In this document: in pieces, positions 35,266-45,154 of the stretch | Position numbering within the stretch: position 1 is the stretch's first letter | Layout of the letters: each line of letters begins with the position of its first letter | Assembly: GCF_021440195.1 (NCBI RefSeq) | Contig: NZ_JAJTSZ010000003.1 | Coordinates: forward strand, 1-64,000 | Reading direction: 5' to 3' | DNA: 64,000 nucleotides | From: Dyadobacter sp. CY356 | Lineage (GTDB): Bacteria > Bacteroidota > Bacteroidia > Cytophagales > Spirosomataceae | Position numbers and translations under genes: made by a program | Notes under the pieces: model-generated | Told to the model about the DNA's origin: nothing | What the model saw: only the letters and a program-made list of their open reading frames with translations | Databases searched by the model: none

Positions 35266-35273
35266 TACCTTTG
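35266..35273 (+). promoter_or_regulatory. Probable -7 box of lpdA
   Basis: TACCTTTG matches TAnnTTTG exactly and gives a start near 35281, 40 bp before the lpdA ATG. The place for the upstream TTTG element (about 35242-35246) is occupied by the degenerate end of array C, so the upstream box is weak. Confidence 0.5.
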
Positions 35274-35320
35274 CATGAAATTTTTGTCAACCCATTTCTT
35301 TCAAATAAAAATACTAGAAA

Positions 35321-36718
35321 ATGGCTCAAACGTATGACGTGATTGTGGTTGGTAGCGGTCCTGGCGGATATCCGGCAGCTATCCGTGCTTCCCAATTAGG
35401 ACTGAAGGTAGCAATTGTAGAAAAAGAACTTTTAGGTGGGATTTGCCTTAACTGGGGCTGTATTCCAACCAAAGCTCTTCTTAAAAGTGCACAAGTTTTT
35501 GAATACATTAAGCATGCAAAAGACTACGGTATCAACGTAGGCGAATCTTCTGCTGACTTTGGAGGCGTTATCAAACGTAGCCGTGGTGTTGCAGATACAA
35601 TGAGTAAAGGCGTTGCCTTTTTGATGAAGAAGAATAAAATCGACGTCATCATGGGAACAGGTAAAGTGAAAGGTGTAAAAACAGTTGAAGTTACTGATAA
35701 GGACGGAAATAAAACTGATTATACTGCTGGTAAAGGTGTTGTGATTGCAACAGGAGCACGTGCACGTGAATTGCCAAATATTAAAATTGACGGTACGAAA
35801 GTAATCGAATACCGTAAAGCAATGAGCCTTGAAACACAGCCAAAAAGTCTTTTGGTAGTAGGTTCTGGTGCGATCGGTATGGAGTTTGCTTATGTGTATG
35901 CAACCATGGGAACGAAAGTTACGGTTGTTGAATTCCTTCCAAATCTTGTTCCGGTAGAAGACGAAGATATTTCGAAAGAAATCGCGAAACAATACAAAAA
36001 ACTGGGTGTTGATACTTTTGTTAATTCTTCCGTTGAGAAAGTTGACACAAGCGGAAACGGTTGCAAAGTTACTGTTAAAACACCAGACGGAGAAAAAACT
36101 TTTGAAGTTGATGTTGTGCTTTCAGCAGCTGGTATCGTTTCGAATATCGAAAATATCGGTCTGGAAGAGGCTGGTATCAAAACAGATAAAGGTAAAATTT
36201 CTGTTAACGAATGGTATGAAACCAACGTCCCTGGTTTCTACGCAATCGGTGACTGTACGCCTGGCCCTGCTTTGGCACACGTTGCGACTGCCGAAGGTAT
36301 CATCTGCGCAGAGAAAATTGCAGGTCACAAAACGGAAGCTTTGGATTATGGAAACATTCCTGGTTGTACGTATTGCCAACCTGAAATTGCATCTGTTGGT
36401 TTTACTGAGAAAAAAGCGAAAGAAGCTGGTTACGATATCAAAGTGGGTAAATTTCCATTTAAGGCATCTGGTAAAGCTACGGCTGCCGGCGCTACGGATG
36501 GTTTCGTAAAAGTTATTTTTGATGCCAAATATGGTGAGTTCCTTGGAGCACACATGATTGGTACAAACGTTACTGAAATGATCGCTGAGGTTGTAGTGGC
36601 CCGTAAACTGGAAACGACTGCTCACGAAATTATGCGTTCAATCCACCCCCACCCAACGATGTCAGAAGCTTTAAAAGGAGCAACTGAGGCGGCTTATGGT
36701 GAAGCAATCGATCTTTAG
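35321..36718 (+). CDS. lpdA: Dihydrolipoyl dehydrogenase (E3)
   Basis: FAD-dependent E3 component that reoxidises dihydrolipoamide in pyruvate, 2-oxoglutarate and branched-chain dehydrogenase complexes and in glycine cleavage. Seen: the FAD motif VVGSGPGGYPAAIRA at residues 9-23, the redox-active disulfide Cys42/Cys47 in GGICLNWGCIPTKAL, the NAD motif VVGSGAIGMEFAY, YAIGDCTPGPALAHVA, and the C-terminal dimer motif HPHPTMSEAL with the catalytic His. 465 residues, normal. It stands alone, with a promoter upstream and a terminator after. Confidence 0.97.
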   Translation: MAQTYDVIVVGSGPGGYPAAIRASQLGLKVAIVEKELLGGICLNWGCIPTKALLKSAQVFEYIKHAKDYGINVGESSADFGGVIKRSRGVADTMSKGVAFLMKKNKIDVIMGTGKVKGVKTVEVTDKDGNKTDYTAGKGVVIATGARARELPNIKIDGTKVIEYRKAMSLETQPKSLLVVGSGAIGMEFAYVYATMGTKVTVVEFLPNLVPVEDEDISKEIAKQYKKLGVDTFVNSSVEKVDTSGNGCKVTVKTPDGEKTFEVDVVLSAAGIVSNIENIGLEEAGIKTDKGKISVNEWYETNVPGFYAIGDCTPGPALAHVATAEGIICAEKIAGHKTEALDYGNIPGCTYCQPEIASVGFTEKKAKEAGYDIKVGKFPFKASGKATAAGATDGFVKVIFDAKYGEFLGAHMIGTNVTEMIAEVVVARKLETTAHEIMRSIHPHPTMSEALKGATEAAYGEAIDL

Positions 36719-36766
36719 AAGTTAGCTTTTGGCTTTTAGCGATGAGCTTGGCCACAGAATATTATG

Positions 36767-36806
36767 AAAACCCTGGTGGATTTTGGTCTGCCGGGGTTTT
36801 TGTTTT
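36767..36806 (+). terminator. Terminator of lpdA
   Basis: AAAACCCTGG pairs with CCGGGGTTTT (one G-T pair) around a 14-nt loop, then TGTTTTTTG. It begins about 50 bp after the lpdA stop codon. Confidence 0.75.
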
Positions 36807-36866
36807 TTGTTTCAAATAATTTATATTTTAATGTTGTAAATACTTAGCATCCACACTATTCAAATC

Positions 36867-37469
36867 ATGAATATTCCTGTTGTTCAATCCGAATCTCAAT
36901 ATTTAGAAAATATAAAAAAACTAGCCCAACTCAACCATTTGGCGGCCAAGTTGTATTCTTCAAATCGACTAAATACGAAGGCGTTTTGTTTTTATATAAA
37001 TATTGACGATTTCAAAAATCTTTTTAAAAGCCTGGAAGATTTTGGTGTCAAATATCTTTTGGTTGGAAATGTTGCAGGCGTTGTTTACGGTCATATTACT
37101 ACTGCATTAAATTTAAATCTTTGGATAAAAAACGAAACAGAAAATACAAAAGCCCTAATTAACGCCTTATCCGAAAATGATGTGGTTGGTAGCGATTTGC
37201 TTTTAAATATGCCGCTTATTTTCGGTTATACTTCCGTCTGTTTTGGAATGTCAGGTTTTGAGCTGGATCTTGGACATTCCCTAAAAGCATTTTCGGAGGC
37301 TGATTTTGATGCTTGTTATGAAAGAGCTTTACAGGCAGATCTTGATGGAATTCCGTTTTCTGTGATTCAGCTTAAGGATTTGATTACCGAAAAAGAGGCA
37401 ACAGGACGACGTAAGGATTTGGCTGACATTGAAGAATTGCAGCGTATTTGGGAGGAGCAGCAATTGTAA
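36867..37469 (+). CDS. Nucleotidyltransferase-fold protein with changed active site
   Basis: A 200-residue protein of the small MNT/AbiEii-like nucleotidyltransferase fold: KYLLVGNVAGVVYGH (usually LVGGYAVNLHG), then LNLNLWIKNE, where active members have a D-x-D pair (DLDIWI). Here Asn82 and Asn84 replace the metal-binding aspartates. A later VIQLKDLITEKEATGRRKDL fits the helical end of the family (KxxxGRxKD). It is therefore probably catalytically dead, or a binding protein only. No partner gene is adjacent; a hairpin separates it from the convergent deacetylase gene. Confidence 0.82.
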   Translation: MNIPVVQSESQYLENIKKLAQLNHLAAKLYSSNRLNTKAFCFYINIDDFKNLFKSLEDFGVKYLLVGNVAGVVYGHITTALNLNLWIKNETENTKALINALSENDVVGSDLLLNMPLIFGYTSVCFGMSGFELDLGHSLKAFSEADFDACYERALQADLDGIPFSVIQLKDLITEKEATGRRKDLADIEELQRIWEEQQL

Positions 37470-37492
37470 AAATTTAGTTGGATTAAGTCAGC

Positions 37493-37532
37493 TTACAGCA
37501 TGCCAAATCTGAAATAATCTGACATGCTGTAA
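37493..37532. terminator. Bidirectional hairpin between convergent genes
   Basis: TTACAGCATGCCAAAT (37493-37508) pairs with the stretch 37517-37532 ending CATGCTGTAA. The outer 10 bp are perfect. It lies midway between the stop codons at 37469 and 37540. No strong T run exists on either side. Confidence 0.6.
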
Positions 37533-37539
37533 CTTAGTT

Positions 37540-38550
37540 TTACTTTACTTTCTGACGACGCTCCATCGCTTCCCTCCACGTTGTCAGAATAATCCCTTCT
37601 TTTTCAATATATTTTCTCAATTCCGGATCGATCATTGCCAGAAAATCGCCTTCGCGGGTTGGGTATGAATCTGTGATTTTTGGAAAAACTTCGGTATGGA
37701 TCGTGCAGTGCATAATCACCATCGTAAGGCCGGGTTTAATGTTTTTGATAGCCTCAATGTATTTTTGTGTTTTATATTTTTGAAGTGCTTTTTCAGATTT
37801 GTCACCAGACTCCGGACCTTTCCATCCATAACTTGAATTTTCCAGATCATCCAGAACGGGTAAACCGGCGTCCCAAAGCTGTTTTCCAACCATTTGTGTC
37901 ATGGCGAGCTGATCAGCAATTATTTTCTCCTGAATCTGGACGACAGAATTATGTCCGCCCGGAAACATGACCGGGATTTTTTCTTCCATACCTACTTTCA
38001 GATAACGCTGCAAAAATTCCGGTGTAGCGAAAAGCGTTCCCATATGTGAGTCCAGATGCGTTGGTGTGAAACCCATCGTTTTTGCCCGGTCAAGTTGTGC
38101 GCGGATTTCTTTTTCAACCTCATCCGGCGTGGCATTTTTAACGACCTCGGCAACACCTCTCCACATCGCACCTTCGGAATCAACCAAACCTTTCACCTGA
38201 TTTTTGCCGGCAAGCGGTCCCCAGCGATAATCCTTCCATTCGGAAGTTAATGTCAAATGCAGTCCCGCGTCTATATCCGGATTTTCTTTCAAATAATGAA
38301 CGAAACCTGGCACCCAACCGCAAGTCATCATCACACTAAGCGAATTGGCAACGCCTTCTTTTATTGCTTTTATAGCTCCCTGGTTGGATTCATAAGACAT
38401 GCCGACATCATCCACGTGGATAATCAGTACCTTTTTCCCTTTTGGATAACCGAGTTTTTCGGCGAAAGTGGACTCCGTGGTTTGAGCATTTAACATTAAT
38501 GGTAACAGAATGTTTACCAACAGGATCAAACTATTTCGGATTAAATTCAT
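37540..38550 (-). CDS. YdjC/ChbG-family carbohydrate deacetylase, secreted
   Basis: A 336-residue YdjC-type deacetylase expected to remove acetyl groups from oligosaccharides, with a divalent metal. Seen: signal peptide (NLIRNSLILLVNILLPLMLN, then AQ), the metal/catalytic start IIHVDDVGMSYESNQGA, GLHLTLTSEW, THLDSHMGT (two metal His) and a late IMHCTIHTE. The start was set to the ATG at 38550, where the signal peptide begins; the frame is open upstream to 38595. The protein should act in the periplasm or outside, unlike cytoplasmic ChbG. Confidence 0.88.
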   Translation of the reverse strand: MNLIRNSLILLVNILLPLMLNAQTTESTFAEKLGYPKGKKVLIIHVDDVGMSYESNQGAIKAIKEGVANSLSVMMTCGWVPGFVHYLKENPDIDAGLHLTLTSEWKDYRWGPLAGKNQVKGLVDSEGAMWRGVAEVVKNATPDEVEKEIRAQLDRAKTMGFTPTHLDSHMGTLFATPEFLQRYLKVGMEEKIPVMFPGGHNSVVQIQEKIIADQLAMTQMVGKQLWDAGLPVLDDLENSSYGWKGPESGDKSEKALQKYKTQKYIEAIKNIKPGLTMVIMHCTIHTEVFPKITDSYPTREGDFLAMIDPELRKYIEKEGIILTTWREAMERRQKVK

Positions 38551-38626
38551 GGCTGGTTTTTTTGATGCAATTTTTGTTATTAAGCTGGTATTCAATAATA
38601 TGCTTCTTGTTAATTATTACATGTTA

Positions 38627-40381
38627 TTATTTGTAAAAAAAGTAGCCGCGTACAGAATAATTTTTTTCATTATCTCCCGATAATGTGGTTATCAGAATTT
38701 TTATGTGATATCCAGAATTTTCATAATTGATCGTTAATACATTTGACGGAACCCGATAGGAATTGTTTTCATATTGATTACTTAATTCTTCAATTTTCTT
38801 TTTAATATCTAACGACACAATTTTCTTGTGGTTATGATATAAAATCAATAGCTGGCCATGATCGGAAGATGCAATTTCGTACTCTTTCTCAGTTAGTTTT
38901 TCATTATTACTTACCAGAAAAGGAACCATGAAATTATACCCGTGTATATCGATTTTGTTTTGGGTTTCTGAATCTAGAGAAAAAGTCCAATATATGTCGG
39001 AAAGGTTGTTACCAGTCGAGGATACGTGCTTTTCTAGGAAATTATTCATAACATTTGAATATCTGTGCTTATTAGCATTCTCACCAAATTTTGGGAAATA
39101 GCTCGCAATAACTGACCGGTCTCTTGCCTTGAAAAAATCTACAATAGAAAAAAGTTGTTCATAATCTTCTACTGATAAAACTGCATTTCCGGCTATTTTA
39201 TCCTGAGAATTTAAAAGCTTGTTCTCCGTCAGGATTTTACGAAAAAGCTTTAACTGGCTTTTTTCAGCAACTCTGAAAATATTCCATGGGCCAACTGCGA
39301 GAAAAAAACTTATGATGGAAAGACTGACCGGAATCCAGCGAATATCGTTTCGTTTCACTACGAGTGAATAAATCGTAATGCCGGCAAGCCAAATTGCTAA
39401 TACCGCTACGAGGTATCGATTTTCTGTTAGACCGTAATCATTAATACGGCGAGAAATTCCTGCAAAAAGAAGTAGGATCAAAGGCGAGATGGCAATATAA
39501 AAACGGCGGCTGAAAAGACTTACCCAACGATCTTTTACCGTGTCCCGCAGCGGGTATAAAAGCAATAGTGCTAAAATTCCAGCTACTGAAAATGCTAATA
39601 CAAGATAGGCCACTCCACCTTCCGGAAGTTGCCATTGAAAAATTATTTTTGCTGTATAAGCATATAAAATGACCAGATAAACGACTTCAAGTGGCAATAG
39701 AACGTATTGTGTGAATATCTTTAAACCAGAAGGATAGTCAGTTTGCTCTTCAAGAATTTGAAGGTTTTCTGGAATTTTACTTAAAAAAAAGACTGTGTGA
39801 AAAAGTATAAACAGTGTATAAAAAAGGTCGGCCTCAATCTTGAAAAGAAACTGGATGTTGAACAAAAATATGACTGTTTCAACCGCAATAACCAGGCCAG
39901 CGTACAAAGTAACCGAATATAAAGTGGCGGTTAGGAACTGTAAAAAAAGCGTTTTATTAAATTGCCAAAAACCGTTGGGCTCGTTGAAACGGATAAAACC
40001 AGCGAAGGATACTAACAAGTGAGACGCCGCCATGAATAAAATAAAACGGTAATAATCATTTTGATTTGGATCCGGACTGATATAAAAATAGTAGCAGAAC
40101 AACAGCAAAGCTACCAGTGCGAGCAAGCCATATTTTAATTCCTTTTTCGAGGACCTTCTCTCAAATAGTATTTTAACGCTAAGTACAAGAGGCATAGCTA
40201 CAAAGAAAACGTAGGAAAGTCGTACCAAAATGTTACGTAAAGATTCATTTTCGTTCGGTGTTTCTGTGTAACTGATTAGCAATACGAGTTTGATAACAGC
40301 TATAAGAACTACCCAGGGATAACGGATAATTGTGGTTAAAAGACTCTTTTTCAGGGTTTCGAGAGAAGGTAATTTGACCAT
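38627..40381 (-). CDS. DUF4153 family membrane protein
   Basis: A 584-residue integral membrane protein with about 11 hydrophobic segments over the first ~400 residues, then a ~190-residue soluble end (SVEDYEQLFSIVDFFKARDR, YFPKFGENANK cited separately). The layout and the PWVVLIAVIKLVLLI / YVFFVAMPLVLSVKILFERR start match DUF4153 proteins, which are of unknown function. The start could be the ATG at 40381 or one at 40444. There is no operon partner. Confidence 0.82.
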   Translation of the reverse strand: MVKLPSLETLKKSLLTTIIRYPWVVLIAVIKLVLLISYTETPNENESLRNILVRLSYVFFVAMPLVLSVKILFERRSSKKELKYGLLALVALLLFCYYFYISPDPNQNDYYRFILFMAASHLLVSFAGFIRFNEPNGFWQFNKTLFLQFLTATLYSVTLYAGLVIAVETVIFLFNIQFLFKIEADLFYTLFILFHTVFFLSKIPENLQILEEQTDYPSGLKIFTQYVLLPLEVVYLVILYAYTAKIIFQWQLPEGGVAYLVLAFSVAGILALLLLYPLRDTVKDRWVSLFSRRFYIAISPLILLLFAGISRRINDYGLTENRYLVAVLAIWLAGITIYSLVVKRNDIRWIPVSLSIISFFLAVGPWNIFRVAEKSQLKLFRKILTENKLLNSQDKIAGNAVLSVEDYEQLFSIVDFFKARDRSVIASYFPKFGENANKHRYSNVMNNFLEKHVSSTGNNLSDIYWTFSLDSETQNKIDIHGYNFMVPFLVSNNEKLTEKEYEIASSDHGQLLILYHNHKKIVSLDIKKKIEELSNQYENNSYRVPSNVLTINYENSGYHIKILITTLSGDNEKNYSVRGYFFYK

Positions 40382-40601
40382 ATTGTGAAGTAAGGTTTGT
40401 CGGATGTAAATGAACAAACTTTTTTTGAGACTGTTATTAGTCAAATGGTAACATAATTACAAAAGAAGGTAAGACAGGAAAACGCCGTTCATACAATGGA
40501 AATATTTTTAAATTCTTACAGTTTAATGCCTCAATTTTCTCAGATACAATACCGTAACTCTTTTCTCGTTATTTGCCGACAATCACACCCCTGAACAACG
40601 C

Positions 40602-41591
40602 ATGAAATTTTCCCGACATTTACTTTTCGGATTTCTTATTACGACGGTTTCGTCGGTTCAGGCTCAGCACTTTGCTTTGAGCAGGTTGTTTTATCCTAAT
40701 GTGACTTTAAAGGCAGATTACAACGTTCCGTCAAATTTGGGTGGGGGTACAGGAAAAGATTTTGGCTATTCCAGGGCTGGTTTTTTTGGGATCGTGCCGA
40801 TTCAAAGTGAAGTGCAGCTGGGTTATAGTTTGCAAAAAAAGTTTGATCTGAGAGCGGTTCATACCGTTTTATTAACACAATACACACAAATTCAGCCGAC
40901 AGTTGACGGGAAAAATATTCCGGATAATGGATATAAAACATTATCTGTTGGTGTGATCAGATTGCAAGCCAGTATCAAAGACCGTCTTTGGGTTTATGGT
41001 GGAGGACTTGGTATGACAGAAAGCAATGAAACATTTTTTACACCTCAGCCATTTTTCTGGGGAGGCGCGGCGCGGATGCATATTCTTGGATTGCATACGC
41101 AGATCCTGTATGGATCCATTTTGGCTTATAACCAAAAAATACGTTTTGTGCCGGTGTTTGGTGTGAATAAGCGTTTTGGCAGAGACTGGCGCGTTTCAGC
41201 ATTATTGCCTTTTATGATGAATGTTAATTACCGCTCAACAAAGTGGTTTAATGTGGATATGCTAGCCGGGCTGAACGGTTATAGCGGCGGTTTCCAGATA
41301 CAGACACCGGAAGAGAAAATGCTGCGTCGTGAAAATTACCGTCAGATCAAACTCGGTGTTTCGGCGAATGCGCATTTATTTACGGTACTTAATATTTCTC
41401 TGGAAGCCGGTGTTACTACTTTCAGACAAATAAAAACTTTTAACAGCGCGCATGAAACACTGACTGCCTACACGCCGGCAACCATGCCTTATATCGGAGC
41501 CAGTGTGCGTTACATTACCAGCAAATCCAAATTATCTAATCGTTTTACCCGTAAAATGGGTTTAGGTGGAGGCGGAGGAATAAACTGGTAG
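40602..41591 (+). CDS. Predicted outer-membrane beta-barrel protein (DUF6268-like)
   Basis: A 329-residue protein with signal peptide (LLFGFLITTVSSVQAQ). Many alternating strand-like segments follow (QSEVQLGYSLQKKFDLRAVH, RLWVYGGGLGMTE, IKLGVSANAHLFTVLNIS), ending IGASVRYIT and a glycine-rich LGGGGGINW. The style is that of a transport or structural barrel in the DUF6268 group; this is a moderate-confidence assignment. No partner gene is visible. Confidence 0.75.
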   Translation: MKFSRHLLFGFLITTVSSVQAQHFALSRLFYPNVTLKADYNVPSNLGGGTGKDFGYSRAGFFGIVPIQSEVQLGYSLQKKFDLRAVHTVLLTQYTQIQPTVDGKNIPDNGYKTLSVGVIRLQASIKDRLWVYGGGLGMTESNETFFTPQPFFWGGAARMHILGLHTQILYGSILAYNQKIRFVPVFGVNKRFGRDWRVSALLPFMMNVNYRSTKWFNVDMLAGLNGYSGGFQIQTPEEKMLRRENYRQIKLGVSANAHLFTVLNISLEAGVTTFRQIKTFNSAHETLTAYTPATMPYIGASVRYITSKSKLSNRFTRKMGLGGGGGINW

Positions 41592-41628
41592 CACAAGATA
41601 TCACAAAGCAATCTTTCATTTTACGAGA

Positions 41629-42206
41629 GACAGTGGTGCAGAGCACCTCAATATTTGTAGAAAAGGCGATTGTCCTCCTGAATGTTAAAGTGCGGCGCAC
41701 CATAATAATTTGTTCTTAAAGTATTTGAGGAATTTTCTACATTTCAAAAGCGACACTGGTGCAGAGCACCCAAATACTTGTAGAAAAGGCGATTGTCATC
41801 CTGAATGTTTAGGTGCAGCGCACCGAAATAATTTGTTCTTATAGTATTTCCGGAATTTTCTTAATTACAAAAGCGACACTGTTGCAGAGCACCCAAATAC
41901 TTGTAGAAAAGGCGATTGTTCTCCTGAATGTTAAGGTGCAGCGCACCGTAATAATTTGTTCTTAAAGTATTTCCGGAATTTTCTACATTTCAAAAGAGAC
42001 ACTGGTGCAGAGCACCTCAATATTTGTAGAAAAGGCGATTGTCCTCCTGAATGTTAAGATGCAGCGCACCGAAATAATTTGTTCTTAAAGTATTTCCGGA
42101 ATTTTCTACATTTCAAAAGAGACACTGGTGCAGAGCACCTCAATATTTGTAGAAAAGGCGATTGTCCTCCTGAATGTTAAGGTGCAGCGCACCGTAATAA
42201 GTTGTT
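41629..42206. repeat. 123-bp tandem repeat array, 4.7 copies
   Basis: Units start at 41629, 41752, 41875, 41998 and 42121, exactly 123 bp apart, and differ by a few bases each. Every unit has two small hairpins, GGTGC-AGA-GCACC and GGTGC-AGC-GCACC (some copies with one change), and longer arms TGTAGAAAA and TTTTCTACA. There is no open frame across the units. It fills the whole space between two convergent genes and runs up to the kinase stop codon. Confidence 0.95.
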
Positions 42207-43190
42207 TTAAACCAATCCAAACTTCTCCGCCTCTGTTTTTAATAACGCTTTATCAATCGGTACCACACCAACCAATTCGCAAACCAAACCACCACCAAGA
42301 TTCGAAATTCCTGCAATTGATCGTGGAGGAAGCCCAAGCGCGACACAACAGGCTGCGATACTGATTACGGTATCTCCCGCGCCGGATACGTCAGCGATCT
42401 GACGAATGTGTGCAGGAAGTTTATGTACTTCATCTTGAAAATCAATAATTACCCCACGTTCAGAAAGCGTGATTAATGCCCCTTTTGCGTTCAGAGTTTC
42501 TTTTAATTGTTGAACAGTTGCCTGTAATTCCGCAGGATTATCGACATTAAATTCCACTTTTAAACCTTCACGTAGTTCTTTCAGATTTGGCTTGAAAAGC
42601 GTTACATTATTGTAAGAAAGGAAATTGCGTTTTTTAGGGTCAACAACCGTTGGGACATTATGCTCGATAGCGAAATCTGTAATTTCTTTTATAGATTCGG
42701 AAGTTAAAACGCCTTTGTCATAATCTTCAAAAATAATGACATTGCAGGAAGGGATAAGTTCTTTTGCTTTGTTAACAAGTCTGTCTTTTTCTTCGGTTGA
42801 AACAGGTTTGTCCGTTTCGGTATCAATTCGTACCACTTGCTGGGAGCCAGCGATGATTCTTTCTTTTATGGTTGTGATTCTATCGCTGCTGCGGATTAAT
42901 CCTTCACAATTCAGGCCTTTTTCTTTCAGGCTGTTTTCCAATAAATCGCCTGAACTGTCAGTTCCGATCACGGTACAAACAATGGCTTCCGCGCCCAGTG
43001 CCTGAACATTCAAAAGTACGTTTCCTGCACCACCAAGCCGATATTCACGGTTACTTACATTCACAACCGGAACAGGCGCTTCGGGTGAAATACGTTCTAC
43101 TTTTCCCCAGACATAGGAGTCGAGCATAACATCACCAATGACAAGAACACGTAAAGAATTGAATGCTTCAAAAACCTGATGGATATTCAT
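42207..43190 (-). CDS. rfaE1: PfkB/RfaE1-type heptose-7-phosphate kinase
   Basis: A 327-residue PfkB-family sugar kinase resembling the first domain of HldE/RfaE (D-glycero-beta-D-manno-heptose 7-phosphate kinase), which makes the precursor of ADP-heptose. Seen: VLVIGDVMLDSYVWGKVERI, EAPVPVVNVSNREYRLGGAG (cited separately) and the anion-hole/catalytic DVSGAGDTVISIAA. The adenylyltransferase second domain is absent, as in split RfaE1/RfaE2 systems. The gene is next to the 123-bp repeat and is not in an LPS cluster. Confidence 0.88.
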   Translation of the reverse strand: MNIHQVFEAFNSLRVLVIGDVMLDSYVWGKVERISPEAPVPVVNVSNREYRLGGAGNVLLNVQALGAEAIVCTVIGTDSSGDLLENSLKEKGLNCEGLIRSSDRITTIKERIIAGSQQVVRIDTETDKPVSTEEKDRLVNKAKELIPSCNVIIFEDYDKGVLTSESIKEITDFAIEHNVPTVVDPKKRNFLSYNNVTLFKPNLKELREGLKVEFNVDNPAELQATVQQLKETLNAKGALITLSERGVIIDFQDEVHKLPAHIRQIADVSGAGDTVISIAACCVALGLPPRSIAGISNLGGGLVCELVGVVPIDKALLKTEAEKFGLV

Positions 43191-43298
43191 TAAATCTAAT
43201 TTAGGCCTGGTTTCCCGTTGTTGATGAAAGAATTTGGAAGGCTATCTTTATTGGACGGCCGTCAAAATTCGTACAAAGGTCTGAAAAAATCAAACCTA

Positions 43299-43727
43299 TC
43301 AAACATTAACAACAAAATGCATGCTTGTAATTTGAAAACGTTTGTTGAGGTAAAGTCGATGTGCGTCCGTCCGGGCTGCGCTAACTCCTGAATCTAAATG
43401 AACCTGCGCGTAACCTTCCTTTTTAGCATAATCTAAAATCCAGTCGACCAATTTTCCGGCATAACCTTTCCCGCGATTGCCCGGAAGTGTTGACAAGTCG
43501 TCGATATAAATATATTTTCCACGGAAGAGATTATAACCGGTCTCAAAAACGGCAACTGCTGCAGCCTGGTTTTCTTCTTCAATAAAAATAATCTGCCGGT
43601 TGTCTTCCAGGGTCTTTTGAACGGCTTCAAGGTAAAGATCGTCCGTTAAAGCAGGCCGCAGCGCCTGGATAGTGCTGCGGCATTTAAGAATGTCGCTTTC
43701 CGTTACGACAACTTGTATGTCTGTCAT
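43299..43727 (-). CDS. GNAT-family N-acetyltransferase
   Basis: A 142-residue acetyltransferase with the acetyl-CoA motif [20 protein letters not shown] and a beta-4 strand [11 protein letters not shown]. The substrate is unknown. Its ATG overlaps the ribBA stop by four bases (ATGA), so the two are co-translated or coupled. Confidence 0.9.
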   Translation of the reverse strand: MTDIQVVVTESDILKCRSTIQALRPALTDDLYLEAVQKTLEDNRQIIFIEEENQAAAVAVFETGYNLFRGKYIYIDDLSTLPGNRGKGYAGKLVDWILDYAKKEGYAQVHLDSGVSAARTDAHRLYLNKRFQITSMHFVVNV

Positions 43728-44986
43728 ACCTGAGTTCCAGGAAAAGATAGGTTACTAAGATTATGTCCCATTTTATCACGCTTGGTCAACAGATATTTTT
43801 CATTGTAGGGATTTGAGGGAATTTCAATAGAAACTGAATCAACAATTTCCAGTCCGTACCCGATTAAACCGGCACGTTTTTTTGGATTATTTGTGATCAG
43901 TTTTATTTTGGTAATGTCGAGGTCCCGCAGGATTTGTGCACCAACGCCATAATCGCGTTCATCACTACCAAAACCCAGTTCAATATTTGCTTCAACCGTA
44001 TCCCGGCCCATTTCCTGAAGCTTGTAGGCTTTTAATTTATTTAACAAACCAATTCCACGGCCTTCCTGATTCATGTAAACGATCACACCTTTTCCTTCTT
44101 TGCTGACCAGATCCATGGCCGCATGAAGTTGAGGACCGCAATCGCAGCGGCATGAACCAAAAATATCACCTGTCATACAGGAAGAATGAACGCGTACCAA
44201 AACAGGCTCATCTTTTTCCCAGGTGCCTTTTACCAAAGCCAGATGCATATCACCTGTATTAATCTGACGGTAAGCAATCAGATCAAAATGTCCCCATTCC
44301 GTAGGCATATCAACGCCGATTTCTCTTTTGATAAGAGATTCTTTACGTAAACGATATTCAATTAAATCTTTAACACTAACCAGTTTCAGGTTAAATCGAT
44401 TGGCAATTTCCCGAAGCTGAGGCAAGCGGGCCATGGAGCCATCTTCATTCAAAATTTCAACCAGAACACCCGCAGGTGCCAAGCCGGCAAGTCTTGCAAA
44501 ATCGATGGCAGCTTCTGTATGTCCGGTACGTCTTAATACGCCACCTTGTTTTGCTCTCAATGGAAAAATATGTCCCGGGCGCCCAAGATCAGCCGGAATT
44601 GTCGTTGGATTTACAAGCGCCTGAATTGTTTTTGCACGGTCGCTGGCGGAGATTCCGGTTGTACAACCATTGCCCAGTAAGTCAACCGAAACGGTAAAGG
44701 CAGTTTCATGAAGGGCGGTATTATTTCCAACCATCATGTCCAGTTCCAGTTCAACACAACGCTCTTCTGTAATAGGCGCACAAATGAGTCCGCGGCCTTC
44801 TTTCGCCATAAAATTGACGATTTCTGGTGTAACCAGCTCAGCGGCACAAATAAAATCACCTTCATTTTCACGATCTTCATCATCAACGACAACTATCATT
44901 TGTCCGTTTTTAATCGCTTCAATGGCATCTTCTATCGAATCCAGTACTATGGAATTACTATTATTATTCATTATTCGGGTAGACAA
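43724..44986 (-). CDS. ribBA: Bifunctional RibBA (DHBP synthase / GTP cyclohydrolase II)
   Basis: Two enzymes of riboflavin synthesis in one 420-residue protein. Residues ~10-210 are 3,4-dihydroxy-2-butanone 4-phosphate synthase ([20 protein letters not shown] cited to 20, [17 protein letters not shown]). Residues ~215-410 are GTP cyclohydrolase II, with the zinc site [15 protein letters not shown] and the GTP site [11 protein letters not shown]. Start ATG at 44986, or MNNN fifteen bases later. No FMN riboswitch is seen in the 140 bp upstream. The GNAT gene follows with a 4-bp overlap. Confidence 0.95.
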   Translation of the reverse strand: MSTRIMNNNSNSIVLDSIEDAIEAIKNGQMIVVVDDEDRENEGDFICAAELVTPEIVNFMAKEGRGLICAPITEERCVELELDMMVGNNTALHETAFTVSVDLLGNGCTTGISASDRAKTIQALVNPTTIPADLGRPGHIFPLRAKQGGVLRRTGHTEAAIDFARLAGLAPAGVLVEILNEDGSMARLPQLREIANRFNLKLVSVKDLIEYRLRKESLIKREIGVDMPTEWGHFDLIAYRQINTGDMHLALVKGTWEKDEPVLVRVHSSCMTGDIFGSCRCDCGPQLHAAMDLVSKEGKGVIVYMNQEGRGIGLLNKLKAYKLQEMGRDTVEANIELGFGSDERDYGVGAQILRDLDITKIKLITNNPKKRAGLIGYGLEIVDSVSIEIPSNPYNEKYLLTKRDKMGHNLSNLSFPGTQV

Positions 44987-45154
44987 AAAATAGTTTTACG
45001 GGAAAACACGTTTTAGGTTATAAAGGTACAGTCTTAATGTCGAAATGTTTTAATTTTGACCTTCAATGAGTGAACAATCCATTTCAATGAAGGGTTTCAA
45101 AGTCTGTTATTTCCAGGTTTGTAAGTGTTATTACTCAATTTTGAAACATACTTC

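Noticed and set aside
41629..42206. CRISPR array
   Set aside because: The whole 123-bp unit repeats, with no unique spacers and no cas genes nearby.
44987..45154. FMN riboswitch upstream of ribBA
   Set aside because: No FMN-aptamer-like conserved elements were seen in the short leader.
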